64,000 nt of DNA, taken from assembly GCA_030604735.1 (NCBI GenBank), contig JAUVVG010000002.1:62001-126000 (forward strand), in the 5' to 3' direction. The notes under the pieces are model-generated. The model made no database searches and had not been told where the DNA came from. It saw only the letters and a program-made list of their open reading frames with translations. The DNA comes from Azoarcus sp. Its GTDB lineage: Bacteria; Pseudomonadota; Gammaproteobacteria; Burkholderiales; Rhodocyclaceae. Positions within the stretch are counted from its first letter, which is position 1. The number at the start of each line of letters is the position of its first letter. The translations under genes were made by a program, and so were the position numbers. Shown one piece after another: positions 26,074 through 34,275 of this stretch.

Positions 26074-27924
26074 ATGCCCCAGTATCGTTCACGTACGTCC
26101 ACCGCCGGTCGCAACATGGCCGGCGCCCGCGCCCTGTGGCGCGCCACCGGCATGAAGGATGGCGACTTCGAGAAGCCGATCATCGCGGTCGCAAACAGTT
26201 TCACCCAGTTCGTGCCCGGCCATGTGCACCTGAAGGACCTCGGTCAGCTGGTCGCGCGCGAGATCGAGGCGGCCGGTGGCGTCGCCAAGGAGTTCAATAC
26301 CATCGCGGTCGATGACGGCATTGCGATGGGACACGGCGGCATGCTGTATTCCCTGCCGTCGCGCGAGCTGATCGCCGACAGCGTCGAGTACATGGTCAAC
26401 GCCCACACCGCGGACGCCCTGGTCTGCATCTCGAACTGCGACAAGATCACCCCGGGCATGCTGATGGCCGCGCTACGGCTGAACATCCCGGCGATCTTCG
26501 TGTCCGGCGGTCCGATGGAGGCCGGCAAGGTCAAGTGGGAGAACAAGGTCATCGCGATCGACCTGGTCGATGCGATGGTCAAGGCGGCCGACAGCAGTTG
26601 CTCGGACGAGGAACTGGCCGAGATCGAACGCTCTGCCTGCCCGACTTGCGGTTCGTGCTCCGGCATGTTTACCGCGAACTCGATGAACTGCCTGACCGAA
26701 GCGCTCGGCCTGTCGCTACCGGGCAATGGCACGGTACTCGCGACCCATGCCGATCGCGAGCAATTGTTCCGCCGCGCCGGGCGCACCATCGTCGATATGG
26801 CCCGTCGCTACTACGAGCAGGACGACGTCTCGGCGCTGCCACGCTCGATCGCCAATTTCAAGGCCTTTGAGAACGCGATTAGCCTCGACGTGTCGATGGG
26901 CGGCTCGACCAATACCGTGCTGCATCTGCTCGCCGCCGCGCGCGAGGGCGAAGTCGACTTCACGATGAAGGACATCGACCGGATCTCGCGCAAGGTGCCG
27001 TGTCTGTGCAAGGTCGCCCCGGCGGTGCCGGATGTGCACATCGAGGACGTCCATCGCGCCGGTGGCATCATGGGCATCCTGGGCGAGCTCGACCGGGCCG
27101 GCCTGATCCACCGCGATGTGCCGACCGTGCATGCCAAGTCGCTTGGCGAAGCGCTGCACCGCTGGGACGTGATGCAGGCGCACGACAATTCGGTGTTCGA
27201 GTTCTACCGCGCGGCGCCGGGCGGGGTGCCGACCCAGCAGCCGTTCTCGCAGAGTCGTCGCTGGAACGAGCTCGACATGGATCGTACAGGCGGCGTGATC
27301 CGGGACAAGTCCAACGCCTTCAGCGAGGACGGCGGCCTGGCCGTGCTGTACGGCAACATCGCCGAGAACGGCTGCATCGTCAAGACGGCCGGGGTGGACG
27401 AGTCGATCTGGACCTACTCTGGTCGGGCGCGGGTTTTCGAGAGCCAGGAAGACGCGGTCGAGGGCATTCTGGCCGACAAGGTCGTGGCCGGGGATGTGGT
27501 CGTGATCCGCTACGAAGGCCCCAAGGGCGGCCCCGGCATGCAGGAAATGCTGTACCCGACCAGCTACCTCAAGTCCAAGGGTCTGGGCAAGGTGTGTGCG
27601 TTGCTGACCGATGGCCGTTTCTCCGGGGCGACCTCCGGGCTGTCGATCGGTCACGCGTCGCCCGAGGCGGCCTGTGGCGGTGCGATCGGTCTGGTCGAGG
27701 AAGGTGACACGATCGAGATCGACATCCCGAAGCGCAGAATCCACCTGGCGGTGAGTGACGAAGTGCTCGCCCAGCGCCGTGCCGCGATGGAGGCACGCGG
27801 CGCCAAGGCCTGGAAGCCCGCGGCGCGCGAACGCGTGGTATCGGCGGCGCTACAGGCCTATGCCGCGTTGACCACCAGCGCCGATACCGGTGCGGTGCGC
27901 GACGTGACCCAGGTTCAACGCTGA
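26074..27924 (+). CDS. ilvD: Dihydroxy-acid dehydratase
   Basis: IlvD catalyses dehydration of 2,3-dihydroxy-3-methylbutanoate or -pentanoate to 2-oxo acids, the third common step of valine, isoleucine and leucine/pantothenate synthesis. The 616-aa protein shows the Fe-S cysteine segments [32 protein letters not shown] and [33 protein letters not shown], then [26 protein letters not shown] and the C-terminal [27 protein letters not shown] lies seven bases before the ATG. Full length for the family. Confidence 0.97.
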   Translation: MPQYRSRTSTAGRNMAGARALWRATGMKDGDFEKPIIAVANSFTQFVPGHVHLKDLGQLVAREIEAAGGVAKEFNTIAVDDGIAMGHGGMLYSLPSRELIADSVEYMVNAHTADALVCISNCDKITPGMLMAALRLNIPAIFVSGGPMEAGKVKWENKVIAIDLVDAMVKAADSSCSDEELAEIERSACPTCGSCSGMFTANSMNCLTEALGLSLPGNGTVLATHADREQLFRRAGRTIVDMARRYYEQDDVSALPRSIANFKAFENAISLDVSMGGSTNTVLHLLAAAREGEVDFTMKDIDRISRKVPCLCKVAPAVPDVHIEDVHRAGGIMGILGELDRAGLIHRDVPTVHAKSLGEALHRWDVMQAHDNSVFEFYRAAPGGVPTQQPFSQSRRWNELDMDRTGGVIRDKSNAFSEDGGLAVLYGNIAENGCIVKTAGVDESIWTYSGRARVFESQEDAVEGILADKVVAGDVVVIRYEGPKGGPGMQEMLYPTSYLKSKGLGKVCALLTDGRFSGATSGLSIGHASPEAACGGAIGLVEEGDTIEIDIPKRRIHLAVSDEVLAQRRAAMEARGAKAWKPAARERVVSAALQAYAALTTSADTGAVRDVTQVQR

Positions 27925-27997
27925 TCCGTGTCGGGCGTCGTCGGTTCGCGCGGCCTGTTTGTTGACCGCCGCCAGCGGCGCCCACTACTATCCTGTC

Positions 27998-28192
27998 ATG
28001 GACACTGAACTTTCCGATCTCGAGAACCGGCTCGAGCAACTGATAGGGCTGTATACCTCGGGCAAGAGCGAGGTGCGCAGCCTGCGCGAGCGGGTGGCCG
28101 CACTCGAAGCTGACAACCGCCGGCTGGCGGAGAAGCTGACTTTCGCGACCGAGAAGCTCGAATCCCTCCTCGACCGATTGCCGGAAGCCTGA
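27998..28192 (+). CDS. Small coiled-coil protein upstream of zapA (TIGR02449-like)
   Basis: A 64-aa acidic coiled coil: MDTELSDLENRLEQLIGLYTSGKSEVRSLRERVAALEADNRRLAEKLTFATEKLESLLDRLPEA. Its heptad pattern and position directly before zapA (stop two bases before the zapA start) match the TIGR02449/ZapB-like small proteins. A role in Z-ring organisation is inferred from the neighbour. The track start at 27959 adds 13 residues without a ribosome site. Confidence 0.75.
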   Translation: MDTELSDLENRLEQLIGLYTSGKSEVRSLRERVAALEADNRRLAEKLTFATEKLESLLDRLPEA

Positions 28193-28193
28193 C

Positions 28194-28496
28194 ATGCAAA
28201 ACGACATGCTGGACATCAAGCTGTTCGGGCGCGAATACCGGGTCGCCTGCAAGCCGGAAGACCGCGACAGTCTGCTCGAATCGGTGGCCTATCTGGACGC
28301 CAAGCTGCGTGACGTGGCGGTCAAGACCAACGCGGCGGGCGAGAAGCTGGCGATCATGACCGCGCTGAACGTGACCCACGAGTTTCTGGCTTTTCAGCGG
28401 TCCGGCGGGTTTGACATGCCGGCACTGAAGCGTAGAATTGGGCTCATCAATGCACGCCTCGACGGGGTGCTCGCCCAACAGGAAAAGCTGTTCTGA
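28194..28496 (+). CDS. zapA: Cell division protein ZapA
   Basis: ZapA cross-links FtsZ protofilaments at midcell. The 100-aa protein has the ZapA globular head (LDIKLFGREYRVACKPEDRDSLLESVAYLDAKLRDV) and a C-terminal helix. The usual proteobacterial order, zapA followed by 6S RNA, is kept here and supports both calls. Confidence 0.92.
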   Translation: MQNDMLDIKLFGREYRVACKPEDRDSLLESVAYLDAKLRDVAVKTNAAGEKLAIMTALNVTHEFLAFQRSGGFDMPALKRRIGLINARLDGVLAQQEKLF

Positions 28497-28532
28497 AAGG
28501 CCGTTGAGTGGGTCACGAAGTGTGCAAAATCA

Positions 28533-28715
28533 ATCCCCTGCAGTGTTCGTTGAAGCCGTAGATTCCTTGAACCAATGTCGAGAGACATGGTTGCGGACCG
28601 TTTAAACCGTTGGTGTGCACGCCCCTAGTCGGGTGAGCCTGATACGGAAGGGAAGCGACCACCCTGAACCACCGGTTCAGGATGCCCGGTGGAAGCGGCA
28701 CAGGCGGGGGGCCAG
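28533..28715 (+). ncRNA. ssrS: 6S RNA
   Basis: 6S RNA mimics an open promoter, sequesters sigma-70 RNA polymerase and templates product RNAs. Evidence: location just downstream of zapA; a GTGTTCG 5' element; the conserved 3' segment CACCCTGAACCACCGGTTCAGG (E. coli has ACCTTGAACCAAGGGTTCAAGG); and complementary ends (CCCCTG...GTG with CAC.AGGCGGGGG) forming the closing stem. CCGTTGGTGTGCACGCCCC matches the E. coli CGGTTGGTGAGCATGCTCGG arm. TTGAGT at 28504 and CAAAAT at 28525 are a possible promoter. Ends are approximate to about five bases. Confidence 0.88.
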
Positions 28716-28732
28716 ATTGGGTGTTTCAACCC

Positions 28733-28773
28733 AAAGACTAAGGCGCGGAGGATTCCGCGCCTTAGTCTTTTTT
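28733..28773 (+). terminator. Strong Rho-independent terminator after 6S RNA
   Basis: AAAGACTAAGGCGCGGA pairs perfectly with TCCGCGCCTTAGTCTTT (17 bp) across a GGAT loop, followed by TTTATT. The stem is exceptionally long and lies just past the 3' end of 6S RNA. Confidence 0.9.
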
Positions 28774-28783
28774 ATTGTCGACA

Positions 28784-28812
28784 TCGGCCCAAGGCGATTG
28801 GGCCGATTTCTG
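28784..28812 (+). terminator. Second tandem terminator before the TauE/SafE gene
   Basis: TCGGCCCAA and TTGGGCCGA form a nine-base-pair stem around GGCGA, followed by TTTCTGTG. It backs up the terminator 11 bp upstream and insulates the transporter gene. Confidence 0.65.
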
Positions 28813-28829
28813 TGTGGGCATGCAAGCAT

Positions 28830-29636
28830 ATGGCGTTCGACCTGTGGTGGCTGAGTTATCTTGCGCTCGGCGCGTTCATCGGGTTTTTCTCGGGACTGCT
28901 GGGCGTGGGCGGCGGCGGCATGATGGTGCCGGTGCTGGCCACGCTGTTCGTCGCCCAGGGTTTTCCGGTCGAGAAGGTGGTGCACCTGGCGCTGGGCACC
29001 TCGATGGCGACCATCGTGATGACCTCGATCGCGAGTCTGCGCGCTCATCATGGCCACGGCGCGGTGCGTTGGGACATCGTCAAGTCGATCACGCCGGGCG
29101 TCGTGCTGGGCACTTTCGCCGCGACCTTTCTCGCGTCCAGGGTGCCCTCCGAGCCTCTGGCCATTTTCTTCGCCTGTTTCATGGCCTATGTGTCGATCCA
29201 GATGCTGGCGAACATCAAGCCCAAGCCTTCGCGCGACTTGCCCGGGCCGGTCGGCATGTCGGCGGTCGGTGGCGGGATCGGGGTCGTCTCGGCGCTGGTC
29301 GCGATCGGCGGCGGCTCGCTGTCGGTCCCGTTCATGACCTGGTGCAACGTCAAGGTCCATCATGCGATCGGCACCTCGGCCGCGATCGGTCTGCCGATCG
29401 CATTGGCCGGCACGGTCGGTTATCTGGTCAATGGCTGGGGCGCGCAAGACATGCCCGAGCTGAGCTTCGGCTTCATCTATCTGCCGGCCTTGGTGCTGGT
29501 CGGCCTGGGCAGTGTTTTCGTCGTGCCGGTCGGCGCCGGGCTGGCGCACAAGCTGCCGGTGGCGACGCTGAAGCGGGTGTTTGCCGGTGCGCTGATGTTG
29601 CTGTGTGCAAAGATGTTGCACACGATTTTCTATTGA
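28830..29636 (+). CDS. TauE/SafE (TSUP) family permease
   Basis: A 268-aa inner membrane protein of the sulfite/organosulfonate exporter family with eight or so helices. Duplicated signature loops are visible: [19 protein letters not shown] in the first half and VSALVAIGGGSLSVPFMTW in the second. Substrate probably a small sulfur or organic anion; not determinable. The track ORF from 28689 would run through 6S RNA and both terminators; ATG 28830 (MAFDLWWLSYLALGAF) is the realistic start. Confidence 0.85.
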   Translation: MAFDLWWLSYLALGAFIGFFSGLLGVGGGGMMVPVLATLFVAQGFPVEKVVHLALGTSMATIVMTSIASLRAHHGHGAVRWDIVKSITPGVVLGTFAATFLASRVPSEPLAIFFACFMAYVSIQMLANIKPKPSRDLPGPVGMSAVGGGIGVVSALVAIGGGSLSVPFMTWCNVKVHHAIGTSAAIGLPIALAGTVGYLVNGWGAQDMPELSFGFIYLPALVLVGLGSVFVVPVGAGLAHKLPVATLKRVFAGALMLLCAKMLHTIFY

Positions 29637-29675
29637 TGAAGCGTCCGAGTTCCGGATTGTGAGAGGTAGTCCAAC

Positions 29676-30293
29676 GTGAGCTGGAATGTCTGGTTGGCCT
29701 TTCTGGTGGCGTCGATCGTGATCGCGGTCAGTCCCGGTCCGGGTGCGGTCTTGAGTATTTCCACCGGCATGCGGCATGGTTATTCGACTGCGATTCGCTC
29801 TATCGCCGGGCTGGAGACCGCCTTGTTGATCCAGTTGGGCGTGGTCGCACTCGGCCTCGGGGCGCTGCTGGCGACGTCCAGTACCGCTTTCATGGTGCTG
29901 AAATTGATCGGAGCCGGCTATCTGGTGTGGCTGGGTATCAAGAAGTGGCGTGCGCCTATCGAGGAAATCGACGAGCGCGCGATCGCATCGCGACCCGGCG
30001 GCGGATTCTTCATGCAAGGCGTGCTGGTGAACCTGACCAATCCGAAGGCACTGGTCTTCATGGTCGCCCTGGTGCCGCAATTCGTGAACCCACAGCTACC
30101 GCAGTGGCCACAGTTCCTGATCATAGGTGTGACCATGGTGGTGATCGACACCATCGTGATGTCCATGTATGCGCTGTTGGCCGGGCGCTGCCGGGCCTGG
30201 TTCCACAGCCCGCGCATGATTGGTTTGCAGAACCGGGTGTTCGGCGGCATGTTCGTGTCGGCCGGTGCCTGGCTGGCTGCCTCCTCTCAATAG
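29676..30293 (+). CDS. LysE/RhtB family amino-acid exporter
   Basis: A 205-aa polytopic protein with the family N-terminus NVWLAFLVASIVIAVSPGPGAVLSISTGMRHGY and the internal FFMQGVLVNLTNPKALVFMVALVPQFVNP. Family members export amino acids or related metabolites (lysine, homoserine, threonine, leucine). Substrate unknown. The start is GTG 29676 with GAGAGGT eleven bases upstream. Lies 39 bp after the TSUP gene, so probably co-transcribed. Confidence 0.87.
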   Translation: MSWNVWLAFLVASIVIAVSPGPGAVLSISTGMRHGYSTAIRSIAGLETALLIQLGVVALGLGALLATSSTAFMVLKLIGAGYLVWLGIKKWRAPIEEIDERAIASRPGGGFFMQGVLVNLTNPKALVFMVALVPQFVNPQLPQWPQFLIIGVTMVVIDTIVMSMYALLAGRCRAWFHSPRMIGLQNRVFGGMFVSAGAWLAASSQ

Positions 30294-30449
30294 CGAGATC
30301 GGTGCCTCTCGAGCAATCGTTCCGCAATCCGTCGCTTTCATTTGCGAACGTCGCGGTCGCCGGGCTCGGCGATCTGAACGCTCACATCGATTGCACGGCT
30401 CGCAGCCGGCGCGGTGTGCGCCTGGTCAACTCCCGTGGCTGGCGGTGGT

Positions 30450-31385
30450 TCAGTCCGCGGTGGCCAGGCCGGCCATGATCTGGCCTAGGTTGTGGCGCAT
30501 CATCGCGACATAAGTCGGGGCCGGGCCGTCCGCGGCCGACAAGGCATCCGAGTAAAGTTTGCCCCCCAGCTTCGCGCCGCTTTCGCGGGCGATGCGTTCC
30601 ACCAGGCGGGGGTCGCTGATGTTCTCGACGAAGATGACCGGTACGTTCTCGCGGCGTAGCTGCCTGATCAGGCGCGCGATGCCGGCGGCCGAGGGCTCGG
30701 ATTCATAGCTGATGCCGGCGGCGGCGATCACGGTCATGCCGTAGGCCTTGCCGAAGTAGGCGAAGGCGTCGTGCGAAGTCACCAGCTTGCGGCGTGAAAG
30801 CGGGAGCATCGACAGCGAGCTGCGGATCTCGGCGTCGAGCTCCACCAGGGTCCGGTCGTATTCCTCGGCGCGCAGGCGATAAGCCTCGGCCTTGCCGGGG
30901 TCGGCGGCCGCGAGCGCAGCGGCGATATTGCGGGCATAGATCCGGGCGTTGCCGACGTTCTGCCAGGCATGCGGATCCAGCGCGCCGTGGTCGTGTCCGT
31001 GCTGATGGCCATGAGTGTGATCGTGTCCGGCTTCATTCTCGAGCGTGGCGACGCCCTCGCTCGCGATCACGAGCCGGGTCGGGCCGGCCGACGCGGCGAG
31101 CCGTTCTATCCAGGTGTCGAAACCGAGACCGTTGGCGAACACCAGTCGGGCCTGACCGAGCAGACGGGCATCGGACGGGCGGGGCTGGTAGCCGTGTGCA
31201 TCCTCGTCCGGGCCGATCAGGGTGGTGACCGCGACATCGTCACCACCGATGTGGCGGACGATGTCGGCGAGCAGGCTGAAACTGGCGACGACCGGCAGTG
31301 GTTCGGCGCGGGCGGCGAACGAGGCCGGACCGAGAGACAGTGTCGTCATCAGCAGGAGCAGTTTGGCGAGATTCTTCAGCGTCAT
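30450..31385 (-). CDS. znuA: Zinc ABC transporter, periplasmic zinc-binding protein
   Basis: ZnuA captures Zn(II) in the periplasm. The 311-aa protein starts MTLKNLAKLLLLMTTLSLGPASFAARA (signal peptide), has VVASFSLLADIVRHIGG, DEDAHGYQPRPSDARLL with a zinc-ligand His, the flexible His-rich loop HDHTHGHQHGHDHG, LDPHAWQ, TSHDAFAYFGKAYGM and FVENISDPRLVERIARE. The track start 31757 would lie deep in znuB; ATG 31385 overlaps the znuB stop. Last gene of the znuCBA operon, controlled by the Zur-type dyad at 33264. Confidence 0.93.
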   Translation of the reverse strand: MTLKNLAKLLLLMTTLSLGPASFAARAEPLPVVASFSLLADIVRHIGGDDVAVTTLIGPDEDAHGYQPRPSDARLLGQARLVFANGLGFDTWIERLAASAGPTRLVIASEGVATLENEAGHDHTHGHQHGHDHGALDPHAWQNVGNARIYARNIAAALAAADPGKAEAYRLRAEEYDRTLVELDAEIRSSLSMLPLSRRKLVTSHDAFAYFGKAYGMTVIAAAGISYESEPSAAGIARLIRQLRRENVPVIFVENISDPRLVERIARESGAKLGGKLYSDALSAADGPAPTYVAMMRHNLGQIMAGLATAD

Positions 31386-32206
31386 GATTCGAGGTGTGGC
31401 AGTCGATAGAGTCTGGCGCCGAACAGGCCGCCCGGCGCGAGGAACAGTGAAACAAGGTAGGCGATGCCGGCGCTGAACACGATCGCCGGTCCGGCCGGCA
31501 CATCCGCATGAAAGGAGCTGAGTAGCCCGACCACACCACTGCCGAAGGCGATCGCGACCGCGAGCGCGAGCATCGCCGTCAGACGTCGTGCCCACAGCCT
31601 GGCCGAAGCTGCGGGCAGGATCATGATGCCGACCGCCATCAGCGTGCCGAGCGCGTGAAAGCCGCTGACCAGGTTGAGCACGACCAGGATCAGAAAGCCG
31701 TAATGCGCGACCGGACTGAGCCGGCTGACCCCGCGCAGATAGGACGGGTCGAAGCATTCGAGCACCAAGGGCCGGTAGAGCAGGGCGAGTGCGAACAGGG
31801 TCAGTGTGGTGATGCCGGCGATCAGCAGCAGGGAGTTGTCGTCCAGACCCAGCACCGAGCCGAACAGCACATGCAGCAAGTCGAGGTTGCGCCCGCGCAG
31901 GGAGACAATCAGCACCCCGGCGGCGAGCGACATCAGGTAGAAGGCGGCCAGGCTGGCGTCTTCCTTCAGGATGGACGACCGTGCGACCAGACCGGCCGCC
32001 ATCGCCACGACCACGCCGGCAACGATGCCGCCCACCGTCATCGCGCCCAGCGACAGGCCGAAGGCCAGATAGCCCAGGGCCGCGCCGGGCAGGATGGCGT
32101 GCGACATCGCGTCGCCCATCAGGCTCATCCGCCGCAGCAGCAGAAAAAGGCCGATCGGCGTGGCACCCAGCGCCAGCGCGAGACAGCCCGCCAGCGCCCG
32201 ACGCAT
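31382..32206 (-). CDS. znuB: Zinc ABC transporter permease
   Basis: An ABC-3 family permease with eight or nine helices: MRRALAGCLALALGATPIGLFLLLRRMSLMGDAMSHAILPGAALGYL, ILKEDASLAAFYLMSLAAGVLIV, NLVSGFHALGTLMAVGIMILPAASARLWA. The only ATG in frame near the start is 32206. Homologues usually begin about 15 residues earlier (..GPFFEFEFMRRAL), and the frame is open there with CTG codons at 32251, 32245 and 32236, so a non-canonical start coupled to the znuC stop is possible. Works with ZnuC and ZnuA. Confidence 0.9.
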   Translation of the reverse strand: MRRALAGCLALALGATPIGLFLLLRRMSLMGDAMSHAILPGAALGYLAFGLSLGAMTVGGIVAGVVVAMAAGLVARSSILKEDASLAAFYLMSLAAGVLIVSLRGRNLDLLHVLFGSVLGLDDNSLLLIAGITTLTLFALALLYRPLVLECFDPSYLRGVSRLSPVAHYGFLILVVLNLVSGFHALGTLMAVGIMILPAASARLWARRLTAMLALAVAIAFGSGVVGLLSSFHADVPAGPAIVFSAGIAYLVSLFLAPGGLFGARLYRLPHLES

Positions 32207-32247
32207 GAACTCGAACTCGAAGAAGGGGCCGATCAGCCCCTCCAGGA

Positions 32248-33015
32248 TCAGACCGCCTCCTGTTCTGGGTGCCGATGGCAGACCGGCGCGTCCTCGTCGA
32301 AGGTCTCGGTGACGGCGCGGGCCCGGGCGAGCCGCTCTGCGGTGAGGACCTCCGGAGTCGGGCCGTAAGCGATCACTTCCCGCGCCAGCAGCAGACAATC
32401 CGGAAAATAACGCCGGATCCGTTCCAGATCGTGGAGTACCGCGAGAATAGTCCGCCCCTGGGCATGCCAGTCCAGGATGAGCGCGATCAGGTCGTCGGTG
32501 GTGCGGCTGTCGATCGCGTTGAAAGGCTCGTCGAGCAGCAGCAACTCGCAATCCTGCAAAATCAGCCGCGCGAAGCGTGCCCGCTGGAGTTGCCCGCCCG
32601 AGAGGGTGCCTATCGGTCTGTGCTCCAGGCCGGTCAGGCCGACCTGTTCGATCGTGGCCTTGACCTCGTCACGCTGGCTGCGGCTGAGTCCGCCAAATCC
32701 GCCGACCCGGCGCCACAGCCCCATCGCGACCATGTCGAATACGCTGACCGGGAAGCTGGTGTCGATCTCGCTTTGCTGCGGCAGGTAGGCGATCCGCTCA
32801 TGTGCTACGGCCAGGCGGAACTCGCCCTGTAGCGGGCGGTTCTCTCCGATCAAGGCTTTCAGCAGCGTCGATTTGCCGGCTCCATTCGGCCCGGCGACGG
32901 CGACCAGCGCCCCGCGGGGGATCGCGCCATGCAGGTGATGGACCGCCGGGTGCCGATCGTAGCCAAGGGTGAGATTGCGGAACTGGATCGCCAGCGTCGT
33001 TTCGGCCTGTTTCAT
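32248..33015 (-). CDS. znuC: Zinc ABC transporter ATP-binding protein
   Basis: The 255-aa ATPase from ATG 33015 (MKQAETTLAIQFRNLTLGYDRHPAVHHL) has Walker A GPNGAGKST, Q-loop YLPQQSEID, signature LSGGQLQRARFARLIL, Walker B LLLLDEPFNAID and the switch His in AVLHDLE. The C-terminus carries HRHPEQEAV, a modest His tail typical of ZnuC. The track ORF extends 89 codons upstream in unlikely sequence. Its ATG overlaps the stop of a 50-aa ORF (ATGA). Confidence 0.93.
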   Translation of the reverse strand: MKQAETTLAIQFRNLTLGYDRHPAVHHLHGAIPRGALVAVAGPNGAGKSTLLKALIGENRPLQGEFRLAVAHERIAYLPQQSEIDTSFPVSVFDMVAMGLWRRVGGFGGLSRSQRDEVKATIEQVGLTGLEHRPIGTLSGGQLQRARFARLILQDCELLLLDEPFNAIDSRTTDDLIALILDWHAQGRTILAVLHDLERIRRYFPDCLLLAREVIAYGPTPEVLTAERLARARAVTETFDEDAPVCHRHPEQEAV

Positions 33016-33164
33016 GACAGCGCCCAGGCAACGGTGAGCCACAGCGCCGTGGCTGCGATAAAGGCGATCAGCACGCGATGTCCGATGCCGCCAGTGAGCG
33101 CCGAGAGGTGGGTCTTGAGGCGGGCAGCGGGTGTCGGGTGCGATGGATGATGATGCGAAGGCAT
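33012..33164 (-). CDS. Small His-rich single-helix membrane protein, first ORF of the znu operon
   Basis: An ORF below the track threshold: MPSHHHPSHPTPAARLKTHLSA then LTGGIGHRVLIAFIAATALWLTVAWALS, 50 aa. The N-terminus has five His in its first nine residues and the C-terminal half is one transmembrane helix. Its TGA overlaps the znuC ATG in the same ATGA arrangement as znuB/znuA, and it begins about 100 bp downstream of the Zur dyad, so it would be zinc-regulated and translationally coupled to the ATPase. The ribosome site is weak (GGAA). I recognise no family; CbtB-like cobalt proteins are similar in size but carry His at the other end. Confidence 0.6.
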   Translation of the reverse strand: MPSHHHPSHPTPAARLKTHLSALTGGIGHRVLIAFIAATALWLTVAWALS

Positions 33165-33263
33165 CGTGTTCGATTCCGTTCGGTGAGCTGCTGTCTCGGG
33201 ACAGCCCCGGCCGGTGCGCGATGACCGGGTGAGCCAGGACGGCAGCTTCGTGTTTGTGTTTGA

Positions 33264-33284
33264 GAATGCAACATTGTAGCATTC
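33264..33284. promoter_or_regulatory. Zur-type operator shared by divergent zinc operons
   Basis: GAATGCAACATTGTAGCATTC is a palindrome with 18 of 21 positions symmetric, resembling proteobacterial Zur boxes (AATGTTATA-ACATT type). It lies between the divergent znu and zrgA operons, 100 bp from the small ORF start and 82 bp from the zrgA start. Confidence 0.7.
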
Positions 33285-33365
33285 TGCCCGGATGTGTCGA
33301 ACGAAGTGGCTGCGTAAGGACGCACGATTCGACGCGACGAGAATGACCTGATGCAGGAGTGATGG

Positions 33366-34181
33366 ATGATTGCCTTGACTGGATTGTTAGCCCCGACTCG
33401 CCAGCGCCGTGCGTTTGGGGTTCGCCCTTTGCTGGCCTGTGCGACGCTTGCGACCGCGATGTCCGCCGGCGCGCAGCAGCACGCCCATGAGCATGGCGTC
33501 GCCGACCTGCGGGTGGCCATCGACGGATCGACCTTGCTGATCGAGTTCGAGAGCCCGCTGGACAACTTGGTCGGCTTCGAGCATGCGCCGCGGGACGAGG
33601 CCCAGTTCGAGGCCCTGCACCGTCTCGGCTATGTGCTGCGTGGCCACGAGGGCCTCTTTGGGTTGCCTCAGGCGGCGAACTGCGTGCTGACAGACCTGCA
33701 GATCGAGTCGCCGTATTCTCTGCACCATGGTCACGATCATGAGCACGGCCATGATCACCCCAGCGAACACGGTCACCACGAACACCATGATCACGGCAAT
33801 ACTGCCAGCCAGCAACCCGATCAGGCTGAAGCGAGGTCCGAGGCGCACGACCATGGGCATGACCACAAGCACGCCGAGATGCACGACCACGACCACGATC
33901 ACAAGCATGAGGACAAACATGATCGAACGCACGATCATGGTCACGCCGCGGGCGGGGCGCATGCGCATCATGCCGGTGCCGAGTCGGCGCAGGGTCATGA
34001 TCATGCCGACCTTTACGCGGTGTACCAGTTCGAGTGCGAGGCGCCGGCTGCCCTCGACCGGATCGATGTGAATCTGGGCGAGGCCTTCCTGCGCATTCAG
34101 ACGATCCGGGCTGCGACCGCCTCCCAGCGCGGGCAGAGCGCGGTCCGGCTCGATCGTCAGGCGCGTGAATTGAAGTTGTGA
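33366..34181 (+). CDS. zrgA: ZrgA family (DUF2796) zinc-uptake protein
   Basis: A 271-aa exported protein with signal peptide ending ATAMSAGAQ. It has the DUF2796 N-terminus (QHAHEHGVADLRVAIDGSTLLIEFESPLDNLVGFEHAP) and a central region of more than 30 His in HDH/HGH repeats that would bind zinc. The C-terminal domain is DLYAVYQFECEAPAALDRIDVNLGEAFLRIQTIRAA. In Vibrio cholerae ZrgA belongs to the Zur-controlled ZrgABCDE import system. Here it heads an operon with an ABC ATPase, a permease and a DUF3299 protein, facing znuCBA across a shared operator. Confidence 0.9.
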   Translation: MIALTGLLAPTRQRRAFGVRPLLACATLATAMSAGAQQHAHEHGVADLRVAIDGSTLLIEFESPLDNLVGFEHAPRDEAQFEALHRLGYVLRGHEGLFGLPQAANCVLTDLQIESPYSLHHGHDHEHGHDHPSEHGHHEHHDHGNTASQQPDQAEARSEAHDHGHDHKHAEMHDHDHDHKHEDKHDRTHDHGHAAGGAHAHHAGAESAQGHDHADLYAVYQFECEAPAALDRIDVNLGEAFLRIQTIRAATASQRGQSAVRLDRQARELKL

Positions 34182-34275
34182 TGCACGGCCGCGACCGGCC
34201 TCGGTCCCCGTCTCACCGACCATCCCAGTGCCGCAGCCACAAGCGCTTCCGGCCGTGGAGCCCGGACGGGCGACG

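Noticed and set aside
28677-30080. 467-aa minus-strand ORF rich in Arg, Gln and His
   Set aside because: Shadow of the TSUP and LysE genes and 6S RNA; composition typical of antisense frames in GC-rich DNA.
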